From NCBI RefSeq assembly GCF_002723935.1, contig NZ_BEWM01000003.1, positions 62,001-126,000 of the forward strand: a DNA stretch of 64,000 bases, in the 5' to 3' direction. Shown piece after piece: positions 45,164 to 53,429 of the stretch (the stretch's first letter is position 1; each line of letters starts with the position of its first letter). Below the pieces are notes generated by a model. It was not told the origin of the DNA and made no database searches. It saw only the letters and a list, made by a program, of their open reading frames with translations. The stretch is from Gluconobacter cerinus (GTDB taxonomy: Bacteria; Pseudomonadota; Alphaproteobacteria; Acetobacterales; Acetobacteraceae). A program made the translations under genes and the position numbers.

Positions 45164-45841
45164 ATGACGAAAGACGGTCCTATGTTCGATGCCGCTCACA
45201 GCGATTTTTCGTGGGAATGCCCTTGGGAAACCCTCGAGGACAAGGCTTTATGTCAAGATATCATCTACTGGATTCTCAGTAATATTATAAGACCCCCTTC
45301 TGTTCGAGGAATATATGAGTTTTCATGCCCAAGAAGAAGAGAAGTAATTTTATTGAATAATATCAAAGATATTTTTGAAAGTTTTCCTAAGGAATTAAAT
45401 CTTCGATGGTCCGACCGCTATAATAATAGTGAAAACTTCTCGGATAAAAAAATTTATGAAATTCTCGAAGAATTTACTCCGATCCGGGACGACAATGGAA
45501 ATTTAAAACAAAACAAAGACAAAGCAATGGAGTTTCTATTTGCAAATATTTCTTATTGGTCTGATGCAATCACGATTAAGGACCTTCTTCCCCAACTGGG
45601 CTCTGGGCGCCTAATCGCAGTCTATGATGAATATAAGCATGAAGGACTGCCTCTAAACGTTATTGCTGAGCACGTTTTATATTACAAAAGGCCCATCCGC
45701 TCTGATGAGCAGCAGATTCTCGCACGCGCTTTGATTGATCTTGGCTGGAAACGACATCGGACAGCTCAGACAAGGCTGTGGCAGGCTCCTCCTGACTTTC
45801 CGACAAGAGACCCAGACAGATATAGATGGATTTATAGATGA
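45164..45841 (+). CDS. Hypothetical protein with primase/VapE-like C-terminal motif
   Basis: This 225-residue protein is encoded by clearly AT-rich DNA, unlike the host. The N-terminal 140 residues are unrecognised. The C-terminal part (IRSDEQQILARALIDLGWKRHRTAQTRLWQAP) resembles the short tail that ends some phage and plasmid replication primase-helicases. It may therefore be a remnant of an element replication protein. This link is weak. Confidence 0.5.
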   Translation: MTKDGPMFDAAHSDFSWECPWETLEDKALCQDIIYWILSNIIRPPSVRGIYEFSCPRRREVILLNNIKDIFESFPKELNLRWSDRYNNSENFSDKKIYEILEEFTPIRDDNGNLKQNKDKAMEFLFANISYWSDAITIKDLLPQLGSGRLIAVYDEYKHEGLPLNVIAEHVLYYKRPIRSDEQQILARALIDLGWKRHRTAQTRLWQAPPDFPTRDPDRYRWIYR

Positions 45842-45882
45842 TCAAATATACGGCGAAAAACGTTTCGTGGATGATTGGTTTT

Positions 45883-46162
45883 TTATAGGCGATGTCTGAG
45901 GAATTCCCAAGCCGTCCTCCGATTGGCCTTCTCGACCAGTTGTGTGACAGCGAGTTTGTCTGTCGGCTCGATGGCAACGAAGAGGTACAGCTTATCCTCA
46001 GCGGTCTCGATCTCCACAATATCGATATAGAGAAACCGATAGGATAGCGCTTGAAACGCTCTCGTTCGGGCCTATGTCCCTTAATGTCTGGCAGCCCTGA
46101 GATCTCGTGACGATGAAAACAGAAATGCAAGGCGGGAAACACATAAAGGTGTTTAGTCCCGG
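45883..46162 (-). pseudogene. IS481-type transposase remnant (frameshifted)
   Basis: The minus strand encodes two rve-integrase pieces in different frames. HEISGLPDIKGHRPERERFK ends in YPIGF, and then, after a frameshift, LYIDIVEIETAEDKLYLFVAIEPTDKLAVTQLVEKANRRTAWEFLRHRL runs to a stop at 45883. Both match the core of IS481-like transposases around the catalytic Asp. N-terminal HTH, C-terminus and terminal repeats are missing, so it is a dead fragment. Confidence 0.7.
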
Positions 46163-46185
46163 GATTTGATGGGTTGGATTCTCGG

Positions 46186-46674
46186 CTACTGGCTGGAATC
46201 GACCAGGCGCTTAAACTGGATGGCCGGCACGCCGGAGGCGTGATCGAACAACTCAGTGCGCGGACCTCCAATCACCTTGTCGGCAACGTGAAGCGACGCC
46301 ACGTTCTCGCGATCGACCACGGCCTCGAAATAGAGCTTCGTAATGCCGTTCCGGCAGAGCCCGCGGCATAACTCGTCGATCGCAGCCATCGCGACGCGCT
46401 GCGCGCGCCCGTTGCTTCGACGCGATTCTATCACTGCATAGCCGAGTTGGAAGGTCGGCACGCCCTCGATAGGTTCGGTCAGGGCGAGGAGCGCGACAGC
46501 CGTGACCTCGCCGCCTTCAACCAGCGCATAGGTGTATCTTGGTGCGCCTGCGGGCTGGTCGACATGCAAGAAGACGTCCGGATAGAAGGCCGCCGGCTGA
46601 ACACGAATCTCCTGCTGCGCGATCGCTCGGCGGAAATCGATCAGAGCGTTCATCGGATCGGCCATGCTGGGCAT
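46186..46674 (-). CDS. GNAT-family N-acetyltransferase
   Basis: The 162-residue protein has the GNAT fold. TYALVEGGEVTAVALLALTE forms the central strands, FQLGYAVIESRRSNGRAQRVAMAAIDEL the acetyl-CoA pyrophosphate-loop region (unusually without a clear Q/RxxGxG/A), and KLYFEAVVDRENVASLHVADKV the C-terminal helix. The target is unknown. ATG at 46674 has GGAAGG seven bases upstream. It lies 99 bp downstream of the large SMC-like ATPase gene on the same strand and shares its GC-rich composition, so the two probably form one operon. Confidence 0.75.
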   Translation of the reverse strand: MPSMADPMNALIDFRRAIAQQEIRVQPAAFYPDVFLHVDQPAGAPRYTYALVEGGEVTAVALLALTEPIEGVPTFQLGYAVIESRRSNGRAQRVAMAAIDELCRGLCRNGITKLYFEAVVDRENVASLHVADKVIGGPRTELFDHASGVPAIQFKRLVDSSQ

Positions 46675-46773
46675 CCTATTTCCTTCCATCGGGACCACAA
46701 CCAGCAGGTAGCAGAGCTTGGCCTAATGCTCCGTCGCATCAACAGCTGCCATTCGGCGCCGGACAGGATAGCA

Positions 46774-49700
46774 TCATGAAGGTAGCTCGAACAGGATCCC
46801 GACGACCTCCATCAGCGCGGTCAACTTGGGCAATCCCTGTTCCCCGCCGAAACTCAGCAACTCAGCTGACGTCATTCCATCTGGGTTGAGGCTCTCGAGA
46901 ACAACAAACTGGCCATGTGGCCGGAACCGCTTGAGATATCGGGTACCAGTATCATCAACGGCGATCACCAATCGCCCCTCCAATTGTGCGATCGCGGCAC
47001 TCGTCATCACGACCGAATGGGTGATGATGTACTGACCATCCAGCGCGACGGGTTCGGCACTACGACCTGCGACCTGAAACAATCTGGCGTCCTTGAGCAT
47101 CGCGTGGACCACCGCGAAATTGGTGAGCGCAACGAACTCCACATTGTCCGCCTGGGGCGGCACGGGCAATTGGTGTTTCGCAAAGAGCGTCCCAATTATC
47201 TTACGCATATGGATCTGCTCCTTCGGAGCGATTACAGGTTGCGCAAGCGACGTCGGATCAGTGGCTTGGCCAGTCAGAACGGCGATGTGTGGATGTACCT
47301 CAGTTTCGTTATACCGGCGTGCGAGTAGCTGGTCCTGAAACGTGGTGACGACGAGATTCCTCTCATGCACTTTTGCATAGTTGCTCACTATGATCACGTC
47401 GCCGACATCAGCCACCGGGTCGAGCGTTCCCGCAGCCAACTGAAAGGCGGCGTGGTTGTGTAGAGTGACCCGCTGCGCTTCTGATAAATCTGCCATCGTG
47501 ATCAGGCCATCGCCGGCACGCCCATCGGTTCTCGCTGCCGCAGCGATCCCTGTATGGAAAAACGTGGCCGCCCTGAGATCGGCAGCATCGGTCGTCGGGA
47601 ATTCCACCACGTTATCCATCCAGGCAAACAAGCGCGGCTCGCCCACATGGGCTTCGAATTCGGAAAATATCTTAAAGCAGGTGTGAAGCCGTGATTCGAC
47701 CTTTTCTTCCCAGAATTTCCTTACATCGATCGCCTGCGCGACACCGATTGTACCATCAAAATGATGATGCGCTTCGTTGATATATTGCATCGCCTTACCA
47801 CCACCACCGCCTGCGATATATTCGAGCAACTTGCCGAATGACGGGTTGGTGAATGGGGGCACGCTCGCAGTACGCCGCGCCTTCATCAGCGTGGCCAGTT
47901 CGTCCAAGGTCTTATTGACGATGTCTGGATCCTCGGCGCGAAGCATAATTTTGAGGAGATCTTCCAGATAGATGCGAACCTTCTGGACATAGGCGTGCCC
48001 CTTCTGGTCGTCGTTCGTGGCCTGTGCATCAGCGAAAGTGCTGGAGAGGGAATCTCCGAATATGATCGTCGCCACCTTGGAAGCGTCACACAGGCGTACA
48101 ACGAGGCCCTGCTGACCGGGCAGCTTCTCCGAGTTGACCAGCATCTGAAAAAACTGGCGCTCATGGGTAATTATGAGGATCTGCGCCCCCGCAATGTCGA
48201 CCTGATCCGCCTTACCCATCCTCGCGATCTCCTCGGCCCACTTGCGCTTGTTACGCGGATCGAAGGTCACCTGAGGATCGTCCAGCAGCATCAAAGGAAA
48301 CGGATTGGCCCCAGCGTCAATGATTGCCTGCTCGCGCACGGCGAGCACGAAAGCCCATAGGATCGCGCGCAACCAGGAGCTGTTGGCGACCACGGACGCG
48401 TCGACCCGCACGCCAGGATCGAAGCTGCCAGCGATGAGGACAGACTTCTTCGCCAAGACGGCATCCTCGAACGACAGTCTCTCCTTAAAATGAATTCGCC
48501 CTAGGATTGCCTTCATGCGGTCGGACAGCGCCGAGATCGATCCGGCAGTTTGGGCGGCGACGAGCAGACGCAGATCTTTCAGAGGCACCAGCGCCGTCGC
48601 TATCGCTTCCCGAACGAGTTGCTGCTCGTGGATCGGAAGCCACAGATCGGCTTCCTTCGCGGCGGCTCCCAAATCCTTGGCGAGTTGATCGAGCGGGGCG
48701 GCGCGCTCCAAGGCTGCCTCAAGCGCCTGAATCTTGCCCTCAATGCAGTCGGCCGGATACATTCCGTCTTCTGCCGCACTGCCCGTCACCTGGCGCCAAG
48801 CGGTCGCGAATTGGGGACGATGCGTCTGCCACCACATAGCCAATGCCATCACACGTTCTACCTTGGCGATGTAGCTCAGCAACCCGGCCGTCGCCGGGGG
48901 CATAAGCGGATCTGGTGCCGTCATGGAGTGCACGAAGGCAGGAAGTTTCTGAGCTAAGCTATCCGCGGCAGCCGAGGCAAATACAGCTATACCGGTCAGG
49001 ACAGTCGAGAACGGCGCTCCTTGGACAAATACCTGCTTGACGGCCTCCGAAAAAGCGTGACGCGGCTGCATTGTTGACAAGGTGTCGAAATACGCGTCAA
49101 CGGCCCGCGGTACGAGATCGCGGATCGACTTCTCGAGTTCAGTACAAACGTCGGCCAATCTACGCTCTGCGACGGATGCAGCCCGCTTCAGGGTTGCAAG
49201 CTCGTCGGCGAGCGCAGCGCGATTTTCGCCGGTCAGTTTTCCCTCACACAAAGGACAATCAGCACTCTCATGAGAATGCTGTGCCGGCTCGTAGAAACGA
49301 GATGCGAGCGCCTTCAACCGAAGCTTTTGATCCTCGGCCTGTCGCTTGTCCCATAAAACCGCTTCGGCGAGCCGGGCCCTTACGTCTGTAAGCAGACCTG
49401 GGAGCGCCTGAAACGGCGTGTCCCCCGGAGCATTTGCGAGCGCCTTCCAAGCCGAAAACACGTCGGAGCCTTTGAAACTATCTTCCAAGATCGCACGCGC
49501 CGAATTAACCGCGGCCTTGATCCTACCTCGATCGTCCGCATTCGCCGTGTCTAGCGTCGAAGCGATCTCCGAGGTCAGCACGCCGAGATATCCGGCAGCC
49601 TGGCCCGAAGCCGTCTTCGCGACATCGCGGAGTTCCTGAGCGTAGCCCTTGTCCTCGCGCTTGCCCTCAACCTTCAAGTTGAAGTCGATTGCGACCGCTG

Positions 49701-50712
49701 TTCGGGACGCACGTTCAAGAGCGGCTTTAAGTCGCGCCGCGATGGTGTCACCCCCCTTGTCTAGCGCATATTTGAGAAAGCGCTTGGATCGGTGAGTGAG
49801 ATTGGCCGCGCCATCGGCAATAGCAGCCAGTTGATCGAGCCCAGTCAGGAGCTTCACCGCTTCATAGATCGACTGGCTTCCCCCGCCGAAACCGATACGG
49901 GCAAGGCGAGCAGGCATGAGGAGCCCGACTTCCAAAAGTTGGGGGGCTATCAGGAGGTCGGCCGAAATATCGACTTCGATTACGGGTTGGACGCCCGGCG
50001 CGGCAACCAGTCTGCGATATGCGTGGGCAGTGTTACCGGTCAGATCATGGAAGGTCAGACGTACCCAAGTCTCGGCAGTACCGGCCAATGCCATTGCGCT
50101 GTTCGGATAGGACACAAAGGAAGGCCAACTCCCGATCGTTGAGCCAGCATCGTTTTCGACAGGAGATCGGACCCCCGTTTCAAGATACAGCCCATCCTGA
50201 TCACGACAACGGTAGCCGGTCATCGCCCAGATGATCGCGCTGGTCAGCGACGTCTTACCTGATCCGTTCTGCCCTTCAAGGCACCAGTTTTCTCCGTCGA
50301 ACGGCACAGAAAAACTAGGCCCCCCGATCTGGTTCAATCCCCCGAAGCCGCTGGTTTCAATTCGGGTGAGGCGCCAAGGGCCGACATTCGTCGCCGTCCC
50401 GCTCTGTTCTGTCTCGGTTGCAGGGTCGATAGTCTCATGCTCCCAAGCCGCTACCAAGCCGTCAAAGAGACTCTCGTGCGCGTCGGCGACTTTGGATTGG
50501 TCGCAGGTGAGCAGGAAGCGAAACAGTCGCCGCGCACTAGCAGAGGCGAGATGTACCGAGCCTGCTTTATGGTCGCCGAACTTGTCCCAAGTGAGCGGCA
50601 GACCAGATAGAAGCTGCTGTTTTGCCTCGTAGAATGAAAGCACCATATCCTCTCCCGCGGCGGCAATATAAAGCTGCGACAGCTTGTCAAGCCAGAGCAA
50701 CAAAAGCTTCAA
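46774..50712 (-). CDS. SMC/Rad50-like ATPase fused to tandem LexA/S24-like domains
   Basis: A 1312-residue protein. An N-terminal helical region (1-110) precedes Walker A GQNGSGKT (147-154). The coiled-coil arms meet at a zinc-hook CPLC (486-489), then a signature-like SSWLRAILWAFVLAVRE (778-794), Walker B PLMLLDDP (806-813) and the switch His in IITHE (850) follow. After a helical linker come two S24/LexA-like beta domains. The first (about 1090-1180) has GTLDP where GDSMEP is expected (Thr1096). The second (1214-1312) has GRSAEP (Ser1218) and YLKRF (Lys1261), keeping the Ser/Lys peptidase dyad. The frame starts with TTG at 50712; ATG at 50646 with GGGAGAGGA upstream is an alternative. Its role is unknown; phage defence is inferred from architecture and island context. 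Confidence 0.8.
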   Translation of the reverse strand: MKLLLLWLDKLSQLYIAAAGEDMVLSFYEAKQQLLSGLPLTWDKFGDHKAGSVHLASASARRLFRFLLTCDQSKVADAHESLFDGLVAAWEHETIDPATETEQSGTATNVGPWRLTRIETSGFGGLNQIGGPSFSVPFDGENWCLEGQNGSGKTSLTSAIIWAMTGYRCRDQDGLYLETGVRSPVENDAGSTIGSWPSFVSYPNSAMALAGTAETWVRLTFHDLTGNTAHAYRRLVAAPGVQPVIEVDISADLLIAPQLLEVGLLMPARLARIGFGGGSQSIYEAVKLLTGLDQLAAIADGAANLTHRSKRFLKYALDKGGDTIAARLKAALERASRTAVAIDFNLKVEGKREDKGYAQELRDVAKTASGQAAGYLGVLTSEIASTLDTANADDRGRIKAAVNSARAILEDSFKGSDVFSAWKALANAPGDTPFQALPGLLTDVRARLAEAVLWDKRQAEDQKLRLKALASRFYEPAQHSHESADCPLCEGKLTGENRAALADELATLKRAASVAERRLADVCTELEKSIRDLVPRAVDAYFDTLSTMQPRHAFSEAVKQVFVQGAPFSTVLTGIAVFASAAADSLAQKLPAFVHSMTAPDPLMPPATAGLLSYIAKVERVMALAMWWQTHRPQFATAWRQVTGSAAEDGMYPADCIEGKIQALEAALERAAPLDQLAKDLGAAAKEADLWLPIHEQQLVREAIATALVPLKDLRLLVAAQTAGSISALSDRMKAILGRIHFKERLSFEDAVLAKKSVLIAGSFDPGVRVDASVVANSSWLRAILWAFVLAVREQAIIDAGANPFPLMLLDDPQVTFDPRNKRKWAEEIARMGKADQVDIAGAQILIITHERQFFQMLVNSEKLPGQQGLVVRLCDASKVATIIFGDSLSSTFADAQATNDDQKGHAYVQKVRIYLEDLLKIMLRAEDPDIVNKTLDELATLMKARRTASVPPFTNPSFGKLLEYIAGGGGGKAMQYINEAHHHFDGTIGVAQAIDVRKFWEEKVESRLHTCFKIFSEFEAHVGEPRLFAWMDNVVEFPTTDAADLRAATFFHTGIAAAARTDGRAGDGLITMADLSEAQRVTLHNHAAFQLAAGTLDPVADVGDVIIVSNYAKVHERNLVVTTFQDQLLARRYNETEVHPHIAVLTGQATDPTSLAQPVIAPKEQIHMRKIIGTLFAKHQLPVPPQADNVEFVALTNFAVVHAMLKDARLFQVAGRSAEPVALDGQYIITHSVVMTSAAIAQLEGRLVIAVDDTGTRYLKRFRPHGQFVVLESLNPDGMTSAELLSFGGEQGLPKLTALMEVVGILFELPS

Positions 50713-51404
50713 CTTGGCGCGGCCAAGTCAGACCCTACTCGGCCAGCTCTAGCCACAGTGCTTATAAAACTGCCTCTTACTCAATAGCGGTTGTCAGATT
50801 GGACCAAATCGATGGCAGCATCTCAGGATGATCCGCTCATCACGTGAACGACTTCAATGGGGCGCGAAGCTATCATGGGCCTCAACGGCACGTATGGCCG
50901 CTTTCCATTCATTCTATCCTACAGCGGACAGACGGCTCCCCCCCCCCTGAACTGCCTGTCCGTTTGCCGGAAGCAAGCAGACAGGCAGCCGTCGCCTACA
51001 TCTGGGACACAAAACTGCCTTGATGGTTTTCCGCATTGTGGACATGACAGGCTCAAAATCTCGTTGCCACTTTGGGCCTGAAACGGACCGTCTGGTTCCG
51101 GCAAGAAATACCGCAAAATGGTCACTGAATGCGGGGCCGCCGCAGTCCACCATCGAATCTAACAAGACATTGGCCAAAGTATAGCGACTGCCTAATATGA
51201 ATTGAAAACCGATCATCTGGTGCGGAACACTTACTATAGTAAGCAATTACATCTATTTCGTGGCTAGCGGCAATGTATCGATGCAGTCGGTATTTGTCGC
51301 AACGTACAAGCAGCCAGCCAGTAAGTATTGTTTTGATACAGACCGTTCTTATATTGAGGTCAAACTAACATTTGACATCCTAGCCCAGTGAATTCTGTTA
51401 CCCG
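50713..51404. other. Non-coding region with repeat copy A
   Basis: There is no gene I can support in these 692 bases. It contains a run of ten C and a 9-bp stem-loop (see the separate repeat entry), and the rest is AT-rich without recognisable features. Promoters for the SMC gene (leftward) should lie here. Confidence 0.5.
50875..51070 (+). repeat. Poly-C/stem-loop repeat, copy A
   Basis: A run of ten C (50938-50947) is followed by CTGCCTGTC...GACAGGCAG, a perfect 9-bp inverted repeat (50952-50988). Upstream AGCTATCATG and TGGCCGCTT, and downstream GGACATGA, are shared with copy B at 52905-53110. The two copies, about 200 bp each, bracket the PIN-like gene pair in direct orientation. Confidence 0.6.
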
Positions 51405-51737
51405 TTAGACAAAGTCGCTAGACGTTGGAAGTGCCGTAGCGGAAGCCCTCGTGAATTGTAGGTCAAAATGGACAAGCATCATTTCAATAAAACGGCCATG
51501 ATAAACACCGTAAACCATCTTCGACATTTTTTTCGTCTTCGTGCCAAGGATATTAAAGGCTATGTGGTCGTCGAATATTGTGGGTCGCATCCAAGCTAAA
51601 TGCGCCCACTGAGTAGGAGAGTGAGTGAAATCGCCGTCACTATCGACTTTCCATGTCTCGACCTCTCCTGTATTTATTGCCGTTCTAATGCTTTCGAGTA
51701 GTTCATGTGGATTGTTGCAATAGACTCGAACAGCCAT
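51405..51737 (-). CDS. Hypothetical protein downstream of PIN-like gene
   Basis: This 110-residue protein has no domain I recognise. It is compact, mixed alpha/beta by eye and rich in aromatic residues, without signal or membrane segments. Its start follows the stop of the PIN-like gene by one base, so the two are co-translated. It could be an inhibitor or partner of the nuclease-like protein (inference from linkage only). Confidence 0.6.
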   Translation of the reverse strand: MAVRVYCNNPHELLESIRTAINTGEVETWKVDSDGDFTHSPTQWAHLAWMRPTIFDDHIAFNILGTKTKKMSKMVYGVYHGRFIEMMLVHFDLQFTRASATALPTSSDFV

Positions 51738-51738
51738 T

Positions 51739-52704
51739 TTATGTACCTTTATAATCAGGAGTAGTTTTAGTCTTATCGATTATCGATGGCGAGTGCTTAT
51801 CCTCACTTGAGGAATCTAATCGAGGCACATCAGGCTTTGCACGCTTAGCTTCCTCCTCTTCGCGCTCTTGGGCGACTCGAGCCTCAACTTCTTCGATAAC
51901 CTTTTCACCAAATTGCGCTTTTAGGTATGTTTCGGCGGAAGATAAAAAGCGATCGGATGGATAGAACCATACCCTCTGCCCAGAGAGTTTCTTGAACTCC
52001 AACAAAAGTTCTGGCCTGGGTCCAATCGTTCGGCCGCTCTCTATCCGCCACCAATCAGCTTTGGCATCGTCCGTGACGAATATTAGGTCGCGTTTCTCCG
52101 TGGCCGCAATGTTAATTAGCTGCGCCCATGCGACGTAGTCGCCATAGCATTCAGGTGGTGCTTTGGTTTTCGCATCTGCAAACCCTGGAGGGATGCTTGT
52201 CCTAAACCGGTCAGCCGCTTGGACGTGCAGCTTAGACAATTCAGATTCGCTTGGTTCCTGGCCGATTTTTTCTGAGATCGCTTCATGAAGCGAGTTCACG
52301 TAATCGTCGTTGGAGATCAGGCCCTCCATCTGCTTCCGACTAGTGGACAACTCTTCCTTTATCAACGCTATCGCTTCTTGTGCTGGGGCTGACAGATGAG
52401 GGTGCTCGCTTTTGGGGCGACAGCCTTGCTCTATTTTTTCCAATGCATGATATGCGGCCTGATATTTATTTGCTTCCGCAACGATGACCTTTGCACGGTT
52501 CCGCATGAATTCGAGTGCAAACTGATGGGGGAGGCGAACCTTGTCGGCTTGCATTATAAAACTAAGAAGAGCCTTACTTGTTTCCTCGGAATACCGATAA
52601 ATACTAAGCAAGACGTTCGCATCAAAAGAGAATATTCCATTCTCCCACATGCTGCGAAATTCAGCCTCGGTAGGTGGAAATAAATGATGAAATTGCTCTT
52701 TCAT
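51739..52704 (-). CDS. PIN-like domain protein (PIN_8 type)
   Basis: This 321-residue protein carries a PIN nuclease-like core with acidic residues in the expected places: Asp28 in FSFDANVLL, Glu65 in FALEF, Asp189 in YGDYVAW and Asp212/213 in IFVTDDAKADWW. A long helical insert lies between residues 75 and 170, and the C-terminal 50 residues are charged and disordered. PIN_8 proteins often occur in accessory and defence-rich regions and are presumed RNases. It is the first gene of a two-gene unit bracketed by the poly-C repeats. Confidence 0.75.
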   Translation of the reverse strand: MKEQFHHLFPPTEAEFRSMWENGIFSFDANVLLSIYRYSEETSKALLSFIMQADKVRLPHQFALEFMRNRAKVIVAEANKYQAAYHALEKIEQGCRPKSEHPHLSAPAQEAIALIKEELSTSRKQMEGLISNDDYVNSLHEAISEKIGQEPSESELSKLHVQAADRFRTSIPPGFADAKTKAPPECYGDYVAWAQLINIAATEKRDLIFVTDDAKADWWRIESGRTIGPRPELLLEFKKLSGQRVWFYPSDRFLSSAETYLKAQFGEKVIEEVEARVAQEREEEEAKRAKPDVPRLDSSSEDKHSPSIIDKTKTTPDYKGT

Positions 52705-53429
52705 AGCTACCTAGATGATTCCAGTGTTAAAATTCTGTGTATTACGTCTAAAACTCGATTCAAGACGCTCTCGTTTCAACCTCTATCACTATAATATAAT
52801 ACATATCTATAAGATTGGCCACGGGCCGTAATGGGCGTAGAACATCACTATCGTAGTCCGCTATTAAGCACCTGCTCTGAGGCCAGTAATGATCAGTATG
52901 GGCGCTTAGCTATCATGAACGTTGGCCACACGACTGGCCGCTTGCTAATTTTCTGCCCAGCAGCCGACTTTCTGCTTTCCCCCCCCCCCTAACTCGCCTG
53001 TCTGCTCAAGAGAACCAGAACAGACAGGCTGCACTCGCTCTCTTTTCAGACATACAGTCTCTCGTACCACTCTCCGTGTAGCGGACATGAAATGTCCCAT
53101 GGTCTGCCGGTCAAAGCGGATAGCGAACTCGCGTATGCATTCTACCCATTCAAGGTTTGAATCTCATCAGCAGGACTGAAGTCGACGAAACCGAGAACTG
53201 CACCTACGCTATAGCCCTCTGAATTCAAGGCACGAACAAGTACAGCTATGGGTGGGATGACCATTCGTCGCGATAACAAAGCCTTCCTTTGGTTCTCAAG
53301 AGCATGATGCCAGGCAGAGTGTAATGGACGCGGCCGTTGACGATGAGCTCCGCCATAGTCCACACTCTTTTCCTCCGGCAGTAAGATCTTATTTATTTTG
53401 ATTAAGCAGCGAAAATTTGAAAGAGACCA
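52705..53429. other. Non-coding region with repeat copy B
   Basis: These 725 bases lack a confident gene. The part 53142-53350 on the minus strand encodes short pieces in different frames (for example ALNSEGYSVGAVLGFVDFSP and MAELIVNGRVHYTLPG) that may be a decayed gene. I do not recognise its family. Copy B of the repeat lies in the middle. Confidence 0.4.
52905..53110 (+). repeat. Poly-C/stem-loop repeat, copy B
   Basis: A run of eleven C (52979-52989) precedes GCCTGTCTG...CAGACAGGC, a perfect 9-bp inverted repeat (52996-53029). Order and flanks match copy A with several substitutions, showing an old duplication rather than a recent transposition. Confidence 0.6.
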
